A stretch of DNA of 64,000 bases from Marisa cornuarietis (taxonomy: Eukaryota; Mollusca; Gastropoda; Architaenioglossa; Ampullariidae): the NCBI GenBank assembly GCA_004794655.1, contig SMMW01000480.1, positions 1 to 64,000 on the forward strand, written 5' to 3'. Positions 41,824 through 53,869 of the stretch are shown piece by piece. Under the pieces are notes generated by a model. That model saw only the letters and a program-made list of their open reading frames with translations, was not told the origin of the DNA and ran no database searches. The stretch's first letter is position 1; each line of letters opens with the position of its first letter. The position numbers and the translations under genes are program-made.

Positions 41824-42493
41824 GTTCACAAAGAGACAAAGACAAAAACTTTATTGTTTAGGCCATCGGCCCTTAACAGGGGGGTGACATGATGACTTTG
41901 CACATTTTTAAGGCATTACGCAAAAATATACTGCAACATATGTAATATATAGAGCATACAGATATATAATGTAATATTTTGTTGCCTCTCAGGCAGATCT
42001 ATGTGGGTGCTAAAATACTAGCTTAATCATCAGATAAAGATGTAGAAAGGAACAAATTTTTTTTTGTTTTTTTTTTTTGGGGGGGGGCAACGGCCCGTAT
42101 TACAAGGGGTGGTAATCACATTATAATTTTTACACTGCATGCAAAAAATAGGCATAGTAAGTTCAGACTTCATAGAGTTATAGAGCATCGTTTCGGAATT
42201 CTAATGCCTTTAAGATGTAAAGTGCAGTGTTACATATTCTCTTCCTACTACTGCTGCTAAGTAGCAATGTTAACTTAAACATTGAAGGATTTCTATAAAA
42301 TTTTGCAGGTATATAATTCTCTCGAAAAACAGCATACCTGGGACACATAAACATAAAATGAAGTTCAGTTTCCTCCATATCTGTACAAAATGGACAGTTG
42401 AAATCAGAAGATAACGTATTGCGTGTGTGCCTAAAGGTGTGAACTTTTATTGAAGAAACACCTGTTCTAAATCTGATGAAGTTCACAAAGAGA
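41824..42493 (-). mobile_element. 5-prime-truncated LINE with 13-bp target-site duplication
   Basis: Bounded by GTTCACAAAGAGA at 41824-41836 and again at 42481-42493. Minus-strand frame 42480-42178 encodes the zinc-binding post-RT end (FRHTRNTLSSDFNCPFCTDM, EETELHFMFMCPRYAVFREN), followed by a 3-prime UTR with TGTTAAGGGCC and GGCCTAAACAATAAAG and a (TTTGTC) tail. It interrupts a sequence that is continuous in the copy at 44845-45015 (compare CGAAACCTTGACTCA ... AACTGCTGTGTT). Confidence 0.85.
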
Positions 42494-42584
42494 GAGAGAG
42501 AGAGACAGCGTTGAGTCAAGGTTTCGAGGAATAAGCAGAAAATGCAGTTTAAAGTTCGTCAAGATGAGTTTCCTCATAGTTTTT

Positions 42585-42722
42585 CTCCAACCCTCTATGG
42601 AGTCAGGTTCCCATTCCCGTCAGCTGGGTCGACTGGGGGAAGTTTGCTGCGCTTATAGGGAATTGAACCAGCGCGCTCTCGGTTCGGACACCAGCGCTCT
42701 AACCACTCGGCCATCCGCTTTC
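42585..42722 (-). mobile_element. tRNA-derived SINE
   Basis: On the minus strand: GGATGGCCGAGTGGTTAGAG (A box TGGCCGAGTGG type) and, after GCTGGTGTCCGAACCGAGAG, GGTTCAATTCC (B box), then CGACCCAGCTGACGGG and a CTGACTCCATAGAGGG body. The head resembles a Leu- or Ser-type tRNA. This layout is typical of molluscan SINEs. Confidence 0.75.
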
Positions 42723-42904
42723 CTTTTTGATGGTATCATTATTTGTAAAGTGTCACGAGCTAGCGTATAGGATGCAGATTTATTATTATTAATAGTAGTA
42801 GTATCTGGCAAACATACCCCGGTGAACTTAAAAAACAGTATGAAAACATCCTTCTGCACTTTTCTCTGTGACTTCTGCAAGTTCCTGTAATAATAATATT
42901 TATT

Positions 42905-43420
42905 GTGTGAAAACTTTGAGGATGTTTATTAACGTACATCTATAAGTGTTACACTCCAAAGGTTCTCTCCGCCATCTGTTATTTCGGAATCGATTAAGCA
43001 CCGTGCGACGATTGACAACACAACAGCGAGCTGCTCCACCCGTTTACACTCGTATGTCTGGGTACAGGCAACCTTGTGACTAACACCTGACGGTTTGACT
43101 ACCGGTGAGTGCGCACTGCGCATGCGTTGACTATTTGATGGAATTCTTGACTGACGATAGATGCGCAGAAGCGTTTGTGGTGTACTCTACTACGATCTAT
43201 AGTCTCAGTGTTGATCGTACTCTTCCCAGATACAAATATCTTATAAAACTTCAAACTGACCTTCTTTGTAATACTTATTCCCCCTTTCTGATATTTTGTT
43301 TTCTGTTGCTATTTTTTTAATTATTTCTATTCTAGAATCTTGTTATTTGCTGTCAACTGCCTTAGTAATAACTAGTTGAAGCACAAGTAAAATCTGTCAT
43401 CTCTGCACGACTGTTAAAAT
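42905..43420 (-). repeat. Inverted copy of the receptor-unit block
   Basis: Reverse complement aligns along its length with 49464-49960: ACAAGTAAAATCTGTCATCT at one end, TCAGGTGTTAGTCAC and CCAGACATA(C/G)GAGTGTA in the middle, and AGATGTACG at the other end. Part of it also matches 58255-58500. No coding frame is conserved. Confidence 0.75.
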
Positions 43421-44478
43421 GTTGGACAATCGTCTGCATGAATCTAAAAGTTTGTTTACAAATTTATTGATGAAACAAGTGGAGAGAATGAACGAGACTG
43501 ACAGATGCCACTTGGCTCTGGCAATCATCTAAACACCACCGAACGAGATAAAAATTTGTTCTTGTAGTACAGACTTTACACAAGCAAATCGCGAACTGAT
43601 CATATACAATGTGATAAATGTAAAATCTCATGTTATGTCATGTTCCCCGATAGCTAGTGGCTCATACCAGTCGTAGAGGGGAGCTGACAGTGAGTCGCAT
43701 TCGTGAACTCACACCAGCCGGGAAGAACATCCGGTCAACTGTAAAAAAATAGTTACAATTAGTTCCTAAAGGACACTGAGTATATCGTAAAAACCCCTGT
43801 TTTACTAACGCACAGTTTTCTGTTTGCGATTGTGCAATGAAAGTACCTTAATGAAACTAAAAATCATGAGTATTTAGTACACACATACCTCCTCCTGATG
43901 GAGAAGTTCATGGCATTTACAAAGTGTCTACACACATACTACACACAGACATCATTGCACATGCACAGATAAACTCATGTCCAAACAAAGTTTTACCAGC
44001 TTTTTCATTTGCTCATCCTGTGGAAATCCATGAAAGGATAATGCCGGACATTATTTTCTAAGTCTGAACTGTTCACTCAGGACACAGCAATGTCGGCGAT
44101 CATTTTTAAAATATGAGCCGACATGGTCGACGATAGCTACACCTATCAACAGCCGACATCAAACCGACATGGAAGTGCTCTACCCTGGGACTGAGGTGCA
44201 GGTCACATGCATGCATAATTCTCCAAAATTGTCCAAATAGGTTGCGGGCAGCATGAACTGAACTGTTGCCCTGTTTATGCCGCAATTGTTCCTTGCTTGT
44301 CCCTCAAATTTTACTTCATGAATATGATCCGCTAATGTTGCTAGGAAAAAAATCTTATAGCTTTATTAAAGTCTGCGGTTGCCTTGGTGGGCCATACACA
44401 ACCCGAGTGCCGGACATTCCCCTGCTGTAGGAGACCTGAAGGAGTCTACTGAAGCATTTCCTTTCGAACGCCTGGCTC
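43421..44478. other. Intergenic, no gene recognised
   Basis: About 1 kb without similarity to a known family; GCCGACAT occurs four times in 44100-44175 without a clear tandem pattern. Confidence 0.45.
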
Positions 44479-44479
44479 C

Positions 44480-44700
44480 TTCACTCTTGTTTGTTGGTCT
44501 TAAAGAAGTGCACCTCCTCCAGTTATACTTCGCTCATTTGGATCTCTGCGTTACTGGATCCCCTATGGTTAACCATGACCTTATGACCTTACTCTTCTCG
44601 GTCCTGATCTCCATCCCGTGCGCTGGTCACGAGCTTGTGTTTCAGGCCCCATAACTCGCTGCTGCTGCCCACCATTAGATTCTTGCCCTCTGCAAACCCG
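44480..44700 (-). mobile_element. RTE-like LINE RT fragment
   Basis: Minus strand: FAEGKNLMVGSSSELWGLKH (decayed FADDIDLMGGSNSELQDL) and MEIRTEKSKV in a nearby frame. Strongly decayed copy of the family at 35100-35880. Confidence 0.65.
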
Positions 44701-44844
44701 AAATTATTGAGTGACTTCTCCCCGATACATGGAAAATAGGGCCTTATAAATATTTCACATTATTTATGAGCGTGTGGGTTTAAAAAATAATGTTGGTTTA
44801 GTTTCTACATCGATCTAATATATCTCGTACAAAAGTATGAGGAC

Positions 44845-45015
44845 ACTCATCTTAACGAACTTTAAACCATTTTCTGCTTATTCCTCGAAACCTTGACTCA
44901 TCGTTGTCTCTCTCTCTCTTTATCAACTGCTGTGTTGTTCAAAACGTAATAAAGTTTGTATGGTAAATCAAATAGTATGGCACAAGGTTCTGTTCTCGGG
45001 CCAGTCTTGTTTAGT
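44845..45015 (+). repeat. Short duplicated segment with an RT stub
   Basis: Reverse complement of 41740-41835 plus 42481-42560, without the LINE that interrupts that copy. Ends with MAQGSVLGPVLF of a LINE RT. A third copy lies at 48880-49170. Confidence 0.75.
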
Positions 45016-45289
45016 TGCAGACACCAACCAGGTGCCAGCGAGGCAGCGGCTGGATTCAACCACCTGTCCACTTCGCGGAAATATTTCCCGAGGTTCACGA
45101 CAGAGATAAAACTAAACAAACCAACAAATTTTTTTTTAAACTGCGTTTTCTTATTCAGTATAACAGATTTTTGAGACAACCTTACAAGTGTACGAGTTAT
45201 GCACGTTAAGAAATATACTAAACTCTGCTGCACAATAATTATTGTTATTACAAGCACATGCAGAAGCAGCATAACAATGTGCAGTGCAA

Positions 45290-46338
45290 TGTTTGTCTAC
45301 TGTCTTTCAAGCTCACCCTGATGACTCAGAACTGAGTGGCTTGAGCCTCGAATGTCTTGTTCAAGTCTCCACATTTCTCCAAAGAGCAGAAACCTGTATT
45401 CTTATGAAAGTTGTTTGTAGTGACAACATTGCAATGATAATACTTGTACATGTACATATCATGATGAGACGAACGCCATCAATTACTGTTTAATTAATCA
45501 GATTCATCCAGTGTAGTAAATTACAAACACAGTTCCAGTTATACCCATCCCCTGTTGCTGATTGCATAAGATAGCGATTAATATTTTGTTAAAAAAAAAC
45601 AGAATCTCAGAATATTAAAAATAAAACTGTAGCTGAACTAATAGAACAAATGGTTTTACCCGTTCACCGTGAACACCTAGCCTACAGGTGTTTATTCTGT
45701 TGAAAATATAAAAATATACACCATATAATCATTTTTTTAAATAAACGAAACACTAGATTTAGCATTTTTAACTTATTTAATGACATTAACGGATTTTGAA
45801 AAATTTAAAATCATCTGAATGTTTTATTAAATGTTTCCACAGTAAAGTAGACAGTCAGTTTAATTTGATGTTACCTACGAATATTTTCTTTTAATTCATG
45901 AAAAAAATAGTGTATTTATCAGAAAAATGCTGCATAGTTTGTAGATTATTATGATGTTGAATTTCTTGCACATACTTTTAATGTCACTCTAGTGTTTTAG
46001 TCTTGATCTGTTGCATAACAAAATGTCTTGTGAATAATTTACTTTAGCAAATTATATCCATGGCGCAGGTAAGTAATTAAATGATTATTTAATGTTAGTT
46101 TACTCTGGGGTTGACGAGAAAAAGAAAACATTTATGCCACTGTATTTCTACCTGAAGACAATTAACTATGGAATGGATGCCAAGTATCCGAGGGTTTAAT
46201 AGCAAACATTTCTGAGGCTGATATTTGTGATGACTGTCATGTAACCGGGAACTGCAGATGGAGGTAGAGCCGGGGATGCTGGTGTTGAACTGGCTTGCTT
46301 TTGTAAACATTACTTTTGTGTAGAAAACATCATCAGCG
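45290..46338 (+). promoter_or_regulatory. Upstream region of GPCR 2 (duplicated unit 1)
   Basis: Aligns to 54360-55450 upstream of GPCR 3. A consensus donor GCGCAG/GTAAGT sits at 46068/46069 and an acceptor TTACTTTTGTGTAG ends at 46323, 15 nt before the ATG. That suggests a 5-prime UTR exon ending at 46068 and a 255-bp intron. The donor core GCGCAG/GTAA is kept in unit 2 (55116/55117). No convincing TATA box. Confidence 0.5.
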
Positions 46339-47400
46339 ATGAACAACAAAACGTCTGCATCAACAAGTTCTGTCTTCGCACCATGGGACAACCCACTCGA
46401 CATCCTGTCTCACCAAGACTACCAGATGGCGTTGTTCTTCATCAACTTTGTCATCATGCCCGTACTCCATGTTGTGGGTGTACCGTCCAACATCATCAGC
46501 TGTGTGGTCTTCTGGCGCCAGGGACTTGGGGACCGCATGACCGTCTGTCTCTTTGCTCTGTCACTGGTCGACCTGTGTTTTCTCCTCGTCTCCCTGGTGT
46601 ACTGTGTCGGTTATTACTTAGGGCAGGTCGATCCTCAAGAGTATGGTGAGCTGTATGACATATTTTTAGCCTTCCTTTCTGGAGTAAATCAAGGATTTCG
46701 AAGTGCTTCTGGGTGTATCACCATGGTGATAGCTGTAGATCGATGTCTCTGTGTAGTCTTCCCTTTGAAGGCGGCCTCTTTGATCAGTCGTCGGAGCATG
46801 ATAGCGATCATGGTGTTTATTGTTTGTTTTAACCAGGTGACACTAATGACAACACCTGCAACGTTAGTCGTTATTAAAGTTCAGAATAGTTCATCAAAGT
46901 TTGTTATAGCGTACACTGACTTTTACCTGAAAAATTCCATGTTTATTGATGCAATAGAGAACATAACTATGATGAGTGTGCTACCGTCTACAACATTTGT
47001 AGTCACGTGTCTGTCCACCGGTGTCACGGTGGTCAAGCTGAGAGCCGCCATGACGTGGCGAGGACAGGTCAGCGGCAACAGTGTGAGAGGTCAAGGCCAG
47101 CATACGGCGCTGACTAAGATGCTTGTAGTCGTCTCCTGCGCCTTCATCTTGACCAATTTTCCTTGGGTCATCTTTTATCTGACCACCTTTTTTACAGAAG
47201 ATTTTTCGGTACAGGGTCACTACTATAATTTATTTTGGACAGTGGCTATAACGACTTGTGAATGTTCTTATCTTAACAGCTCAGTCAGTTTTTATGTTTA
47301 CTTCAGCAGGTCCACCCGCTTCAGAAAAGATGTGTTGACTTTATTCGGCTGTTCTTTCACACCCGTAAGTAGCGATCTCAAGGCCAAAAGACTGTCTTAG
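46339..47400 (+). CDS. Class A (rhodopsin-like) GPCR 2, putative chemoreceptor
   Basis: 353 residues in one coding exon. Short N-terminus with N-x-T at N3; TM1 about 30-60 (GVPSNIISCVVFW), TM2 67-94 (LSLVDLCFLL), TM3 about 121-142 ending in DRC (134-136, a variant of DRY), TM4 153-180, TM5 about 210-238, third loop KLRAAMTWRGQVSGN and GQGQHTALTKM, TM6 about 262-287, TM7 about 300-325 with NSSVSFYVYF in place of NPxxY, then a cytoplasmic tail ending DLKAKRLS. Very close to GPCR 3 over its full length, so the duplication is recent. Expected at the plasma membrane of sensory cells coupling to a G protein; the ligand is unknown. Upstream splice sites suggest a non-coding first exon. Confidence 0.9.
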   Translation: MNNKTSASTSSVFAPWDNPLDILSHQDYQMALFFINFVIMPVLHVVGVPSNIISCVVFWRQGLGDRMTVCLFALSLVDLCFLLVSLVYCVGYYLGQVDPQEYGELYDIFLAFLSGVNQGFRSASGCITMVIAVDRCLCVVFPLKAASLISRRSMIAIMVFIVCFNQVTLMTTPATLVVIKVQNSSSKFVIAYTDFYLKNSMFIDAIENITMMSVLPSTTFVVTCLSTGVTVVKLRAAMTWRGQVSGNSVRGQGQHTALTKMLVVVSCAFILTNFPWVIFYLTTFFTEDFSVQGHYYNLFWTVAITTCECSYLNSSVSFYVYFSRSTRFRKDVLTLFGCSFTPVSSDLKAKRLS

Positions 47401-47539
47401 AAACAATGCCTTACTATTTTATTTTAAAGTTTTGTGTATTTTATATCAGGAGGAGAACCTTGACATGGACATTTCAACTTAACAATATCTGAGACATGAA
47501 AGGGTAAATTTTACGAGCACTTATTTCACATAAGCAACA

Positions 47540-47603
<64 letters not shown>
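47540..47603 (+). repeat. (AAT)n microsatellite
   Basis: About 21 units. Confidence 0.96.
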
Positions 47604-47605
<2 letters not shown>

Positions 47606-48197
47606 TCTCTAGAGCGTTCTACTGTGTGTAACAAGTTCATTTCGTTCGGACGTAAACGATTGGCTGACTGTCACACACTCAGGTACCTACACACATTTTG
47701 TTGTTGTTGTTGTTATGTTTAGAAGGGGAAAATTCTATTACCTAAAACCGATTTCGCACTGTGTGGAGGACTGAGGGGCGGGAAGGAGAAGGTGTTAGGA
47801 GAGATGTAGGATAAGGGTAGCTGCTCCATAAAGCCGCAGATGTTGTTTACTGTTACTGGTGTTGTTTACTGTTGCTGGTGTTGTTTACTGTTGCAGGTGT
47901 TGTTTACTGTTACTGGTGTCGTGTTTTCCTGTTAATGTCTCTTGCTCTTGGTGTGCAGGAGGCCAGGTAAGTGTTGGTTGCTATATTGCCCTATTCTTGT
48001 ATTCTAGACTTTCTAGTTTTTCTTTTTAATGTTGTTTTTATCTTTATAAACCTGGCATTAGTATGGTTTGCCAAAATCTTTATAGTTTGTGTATTGTGTA
48101 TAGTTATTTTATAAGGGGCTTAGATTTGTACTTTATTTATTGTTACCGTACCTTGTATTTTATTATAGTTCTGATTATGGATCGACCAACCAAAATA

Positions 48198-48217
48198 CAC
48201 ACACACACACACACACA

Positions 48218-48264
<47 letters not shown>
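48198..48264 (+). repeat. (CA)n microsatellite
   Basis: CA run with a single ATA interruption. Confidence 0.95.
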
Positions 48265-48266
<2 letters not shown>

Positions 48267-48712
48267 GTGGAAGGTATGAAAAAAAGAAAGCCAGGAGCTG
48301 CTCCAAGAATTCTCGGAAAAGGTGTGTCTCAAGGCAGACTTGCACGCACCAAAGGTGATACTTGTGTGAAGTAATGGTGTCCAAGCAATGCAGACACTGG
48401 GGCCAGAAACATCGACAAACACTGAGGCCAGAGACAGAGACAGACACTCGGGTTAGAGACAGAGACAGAAGGGCGGATAAGCAGCACATGAAGCAGGTGA
48501 GTATGAACAGACCACAGAGACAATGCAGACAGCGGGGCTGGGGCTCCGGGTAGTTTGTGGAGTAAGTCAGGCTGTCGAGAAGCTCAGCTGACAAGTTGCA
48601 CTAGTCCAGCAGAGACAGAAGCAGACATAATATTCTTGGTAGCAGACATTATTAATCAATGGATGGAAGGTGGTGCAGCTCTAAGCTTACAGTTAGAGAC
48701 AGAAGAGCCTCA

Positions 48713-49060
48713 TTAGCTGTAAATTGTTGTCTTCATCCACTTCTTCCTTGAGTTCACAGTGTTCTCTGTGGTAGTAACAAGCTGCTGTATCTTAGAAGCA
48801 GAGCCAGACACAAGTAGCTGCGTATCAACATGCAGGTGGTAGCGGATTCCCAGCTGACTAATAACAGGCTCCAGTGGCTGGTCATAGATGGCAAACAAGA
48901 CTGGCCTGAAAACAGAACCTTGTGTCGTCCCATAATTCATGGTCAAACGTGTGAGTGTCAAATCTTGGGTCATCAGACTTTGAAAACTGACTGGAACCAT
49001 AGAGGTAATGCACTAGGGGAACGCCATCAACATTCATTTACCATATAAACTTATATTACA
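48713..49060 (-). mobile_element. LINE RT fragment
   Basis: Minus strand: SLMTQDLTLTRLTMNYGTTQ, GSVFRPVLFAIYDQPLEPVI, GIRYHLHVDTQLLVSGSASK. Same LINE and same end point as 41472-41823, including the downstream sequence to about 49170. Confidence 0.75.
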
Positions 49061-49463
49061 GTTAGAACAACACAGCAGTTCATAACGAGCGAAACAGCGA
49101 TGAGCTGAGGTGTCGGGGCAGAAGCGGAAGACGAGTGTCATCATACTTTGTACGAAGTATGTTAGATCCATGTAAAAAGTTAGCCAACATTCTTTGAGAA
49201 TGTAAACCCCAAATGCTTTCAAGTTTAGATATCAGTTCTGAAGACTTTTAATATTATTACGAGAACTTTATAAGCTTCTGTTTTAGATTAAGTTTATCGC
49301 ATTATATATGATCAGTCTGCCAATTTGTTATCTGTGAAATATGGGCTATACGTATAATTTTTTTATTCCGTTCAGTTTTGTTGAGCTGATCGTCAGCCTC
49401 ATTCACTCCCTCCACATTTTTCGTCAGTAAATTTGTGAACCATCAAACATTCTATCACTTCGG

Positions 49464-50340
49464 CAGAGATGACAGATTTTACTTGTATTGACACTAATTA
49501 TTACTAAAACAAATGACATTTAATAAGTAGACTCTCTAATATAAATTCATTACAAAATTGCAAGAGCAAAAAAATATGTTTCGGGAGAAGAGGAAAATGT
49601 ATTATAAATAAAGTCAGCCACAAGTTTAACAAGATCTGTGACAGTAAAGTACAACATGGACACTCAGTTTATTGATTGCACTCAACGAATACACAACAAA
49701 CGATTCTTTTCATCTATAGTCGGTGATGGGATTTAATCAAGTATTTAACGTATGTGCAGTGCGACTTACCGGTCGTCAGGTGTTAGTCACTCGGTAACCG
49801 TTACCCAGACATAGGAGTGTAGAGAGAGAGAGAGACGGGTGGAACAGGACACTGTTGTATCGCCGATTGTGGCCAAAATAAATAAAACATACTGCGTGTT
49901 GCAGAAGCTATCATTGGCTCCATCGAGTGTGTGACAGTTACAGATGTACGATAACAGACATTCTCACAGCTGTCGCACATTATATGTTATTATTACAGAC
50001 ACTTGGAGAGGTAATATAGAAATGAGCAGAGTGATGTTTGCACACTGCCTCTAGAGTTCACCGTGATGTGTTTGCCAGATAATACTACTAATAATACATT
50101 GACCGTTATATAGCCCCATATTCCTGCCCTATGGGCAAAGTCATGACACTTTACATATAATGATAATAATAACAACTATAATCACGGCTCGTGCTCCTAT
50201 CCACACTACTGTCCAATCATACAACACATCATACAGGAGGAAGGCATTTGCTTGCTGGTCAAAGTGTAGTCTGCGGGATGCTTGTTAAATAACAAACCGT
50301 AGGATGGGAAACAGTCGACGACAGAAGCAGCCCACAGTCC
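49464..50340 (+). repeat. Receptor-unit block, unit 1 copy
   Basis: 49740-50180 aligns with 58266-58700 and 50225-50340 with about 58865-58970 (GGATGGGAAACA, CCACAGTC). It includes GTCAGGTGTTAGTCACTCGG, GATGTTTGCA(C/A)ACTG and a (TAC/TAA) tail with TTATATAGC(C/G)CC, similar to SINE tails. No coding frame conserved. Confidence 0.7.
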
Positions 50341-52100
50341 AAGGTGGAAGAGTCAGACACAGGAAAACCGAGTCCTATTCTTTCAGGTGTTAAGCAGGCT
50401 GTCGTTCTTTCCTTTCATCGGTTTGCTTTGTTTCTGCAGCCCAAGATTTACTTGACCATAAAGGAGATTTTGCCCCCTCAGAACTTCTCTCTGACTGAGA
50501 TCGCTCCTGATCCACGTGGAGCGGAAGTCATGTAGCTCGCGGGAGACACTCACAGTAAAGACTTCTTTCACACACATACGCAGGACTTTAGACTGAGGTG
50601 TGCACACGATGAGACAATAGCATTATATAAATATAATAAGTATATAAATATTTAAATATTAGCATAGGACACCAGTCGAAAAACGAAATGACCACAGTTT
50701 AAACAATTAACTTTAATGAGAAGATCGTAGCACAGCTTACACGAACTTAATCAAGTGAAATGTCCTGACAACCCACGTGACAACCTGTCAACACACGGCC
50801 CTCGATACCAATCTGCGAGGACCTGTAGATGCTTTGCAAACGACTGCTGGCTTTATCTCAAAAGCTGGCCTCCAATCATGACAAAAAATAGACGAAGGAA
50901 AACAACATCAACAACCACGTTAGAGACTTTTGTTCACTTCTGTCAAAACTCAATCACCACAACTAAGCGACAGCAATCTCCATTTGTGTATTCCATTCTC
51001 AGACTGTTCACACTCTGTCAACAGTTGATACGAGTCCGTGAACTGACTAAGATAGAAGGGCAAAGAGAAACACGAGAAATTAAAAGGTTTTTCACATGCG
51101 TGCAACCAACACAGTGGAGCTCAGCCCTGCAACGGACCCTCACCTGTCTGCTTACTACAGTCTGTGATAAGACTGAGAGAAATTTCTTTTGAACAGCGCT
51201 CTATCCTCGCATCCACAAGTGTCTTGAAACTCAGGGTACATCATCAGTTGGTTAGGTAAACTGTCGGGTGAGTGGATCACTGGGTCAGTTATGTCCAGGA
51301 CCTGTTCACCTGATGTCTTTAGTTAAACTACTAACTACGAGTCTAATTATCCACGCGTGTTCAAATAACAGCGCCTACCTTTCCAAAGTTTGGGGAAAAT
51401 CTTTTTGAAAACGAATGTATTTACTTGTTTGGAGGTAAACATTTATGTTGTAAATGGGTAATTAATACTCCCCAAATTATACAATGTTTTAAAAATATAA
51501 TGTTTGGGTTTATTTAGTGTCAACAATTGTTTAATTTCTTCAAGAATTTTAAAATTTCTGCAGTTTGATGTTATTTTTATGAAAAGGTTGTTATAAAAAT
51601 ATAATGCTAATTAATTAATGTTAGTGCTTAGAATGTTAGACATGCACGGACAAATAAAAACAGAGGGATGATAAGGCTATTTGTGTCTCTGAAGACATAA
51701 CTGAATTTGTTTAGAGATGAATGTGAGACAAGTGGCTCAAACTCCCGAGAGACATGCTTTTTCAGGTATAATCTCTGTCTCTAACAATAGTTAGTGACTG
51801 GACATCAAGAAAAGTCCTGCTCACCATGACAAGACCTCAACAAACTGTGTTCTGGAGTTTTCTCGCCTGCGGTCTGTGCCGACTACAACAGTCACTCCCA
51901 CCCCCGGGTAGTTTGTATCAGTGTGGTTTGGCGAAGAAAAACATTTTCTGTCATTCAGCTTTTATCTGTGTTCGCTTTTATGTTGTAACAACTGAGCCGC
52001 AACCAATCCATTTTTTTTCTTACGGGTGGAACTATTTTCGCGAAGCTGCAGTCTCGCGCTCTCTATCGTTATTGACCTCTGAACTCGAGAAGTCTGCTGA
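50341..52100 (+). other. 3-prime part of duplicated unit 1
   Basis: 50930-51720 aligns with 60280-61085: ACTCAATCAC, CACAGTGGAGCT, GTGTCTT(G/A)AA, GGTCAGTTATGTCCA, CCCCAAATT and the end GACGGA/ATGGACCAATAAAAA(A)CAG. The 145-residue open frame at 50755-51189 crosses this block, but unit 2 has stops and gaps at the matching positions, so it is not called as a gene. Confidence 0.6.
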
Positions 52101-52104
52101 CTGT

Positions 52105-52330
52105 CGGATGGTCCAGTGGCTCATAGGTTAGCGCCTGTCTCCAGTACAGTGAGGGTTGGGTTAGAGTTAGTTGTTGGCGCCAGACATCAGCCCTCTCCTC
52201 CACTACTGGTGGCCTTGGTTGTCTGGAAGTGTCACGTGGTAGCAGTTAGTGGGACAGGAACATCTCCCACAAAGTTCAGACTAAAATTGACTCCTGCATC
52301 TACAGTCAACGCACCCTTAAATTAAAAAAC
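52105..52330 (+). mobile_element. Possible tRNA-derived SINE
   Basis: TGGCTCATAGGTTAGCGCC resembles an A-box region and GGGTTAGAGTTAG may be a decayed B box; a body follows to an A-rich end at 52320. Single copy in the window, so tentative. Confidence 0.35.
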
Positions 52331-52739
52331 AATGGCCATGTGATGGCCTCGAGTTTTAGAAGAGTATTTATGTAAGGTAGACTGTCTCAAGCGGCCAAAG
52401 AGAGCCAAGCGAGAACATTGGTGGTGTAGGATGGCGGGCTGCTGCCAGCGGACGACTTGGAATGGGGTTGTGAATGTATTACACAGGGTGACATTTGCTT
52501 CATATCTCAATAGTCGTTTTAACTCTTGTTAAACTGAAACACTTGAATAAGAACCAAGCTAATTGCTTGTCAAGAGAGAGAGAGAGAGATGTATATCAGA
52601 CTTACACCAAGATTTCTCATAAACTCAGATGTTACATGGATCACAAAAACAAACTGACATGCGAGGTAGCAAATTAGCGACAAGACGACGACGACGATGA
52701 TGATGATGACGACGACGATAGTGTGATTTGAGACATGCT

Positions 52740-52849
52740 AGTTTCTCAGAAGTTAAGTACCATCATAAAGAACCCCCCGAAGCACCGTCCATCAACGGAT
52801 AATGATTGGGGAAAGTATGAAGAATGGAAGAAACATTTATGATAATAGG

Positions 52850-52888
<39 letters not shown>

Positions 52889-53345
52889 GGAGAAAGAAAA
52901 TCTCTGATGTTATTACCTGAAGGCTCGGGAGAGTGTATATAATGAAAGCTAAATACACAAACAATCGTCTAGTTTGAAGAAAAAAATCCAGTATTTATAA
53001 TATGCATATATTTATATATATTTATACAGGCCGCATGTTTAATGAGTTTAATCGCTGTCCTCTTAGTTCGTGTCTCGTTTGAAGCCCTAAGCACACAGAG
53101 TGTAGGTCTGTACATTCCCACCATGGCTGATATTCCGGAGGGGAAACCTTTCAGTCAGTGTGTGTCGAGAATTATTAGGAAAACATTACAACAATTTTGT
53201 CGAACGTTCGTCAGCCATTAGACAAACCAGAGCGGAGACTACAACAAACATACTCCAGCTTTAGTTGTGTCAGCTGCGATGTGTACACAGCCGGAATTAT
53301 CAACCGAGATCATTACAGGAACATCGCAAACACTGACTCATAGAA
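52740..53345 (+). repeat. Duplicated cassette upstream of GPCR pseudogene 2
   Basis: Counterpart of 37091-37620, with (GACA)n at 52849-52886, the TTTAATCGCTGTCCTCTTAG block and the GCCATTAGACAAACCAGAGC to AATTATCAACCGAGATC block. A compound GAC/GAT trinucleotide run lies just before it (52682-52720). Confidence 0.75.
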
Positions 53346-53439
53346 CAGACAAACTACCGAGCATAATGTCAACTTTTCTACAACTTTTCCGAAGTTTGCT
53401 CTAATTCAGAGTAAGTCATGAGCTCGTCCAGTTGACTCA

Positions 53440-53720
53440 CCGAGAGAACCGCCGTGACGTGGCGAGGGATGACGATGTCCAACGCAGAGAGAGGTCAAGG
53501 TCAGCACACAGTGCGGGTCAAGATGCTCGTAGTGATCTCCCGTGTCTACATCACAATCTCACCGCCATACCCTGGCTTGTGCTCCACGTCACCTTATGGA
53601 CAACAGCTTACGTTACGAACTCTTGACCCTGTTCCTGATGTTGATGGTTTGCACCGCGCACGTGACCCTTGTCAAGGCCCTCGTTTGACCATGGTTCTTG
53701 AGACTGCATGTGATTTGTGA
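53440..53720 (+). pseudogene. GPCR pseudogene 2 (third loop to TM6 remnant)
   Basis: Encodes RTAVTWRGMTMSNAERGQGQ in one frame, then KMLVVISRVYITISPPYPGL with frame disruptions of the TM6 IPW motif, then VLETACD. It starts at the same place in the third intracellular loop as pseudogene 1, keeps slightly more of TM6, and the flanks align on both sides. TM1-TM5 and TM7 are absent. Confidence 0.82.
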
Positions 53721-53869
53721 ACTCTGTTCTCTGGGAGAAAAGAAACTGTTTCTCTCCAAGTGAAATGTCTGGAAGGAGAATAAGGTCTCCAGGGGACATC
53801 AGCGCCGATTCCTGGTCCTGTCAACTCATCGTCAACAACGATGGTAATATGCCTGAGTGACCTCTGAGG

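Larger units (their letters stand above)
47401..48712. other. Region between GPCR 2 and LINE fragment
   Basis: Mostly sequence with no counterpart in unit 2, where only 78 bp separate the receptor stop from the shared block. Holds (AAT)n at 47540-47603, (GTT)n at 47699-47714, TGTTGTTTACTGTTGCTGG repeats at 47840-47925, and (CA)n at 48198-48264. No gene seen. Confidence 0.6.

Noticed and set aside
50755..51192. 145-residue open frame
   Set aside because: The matching sequence in unit 2 (60280-60560) has gaps and stops, and no family motif is visible.
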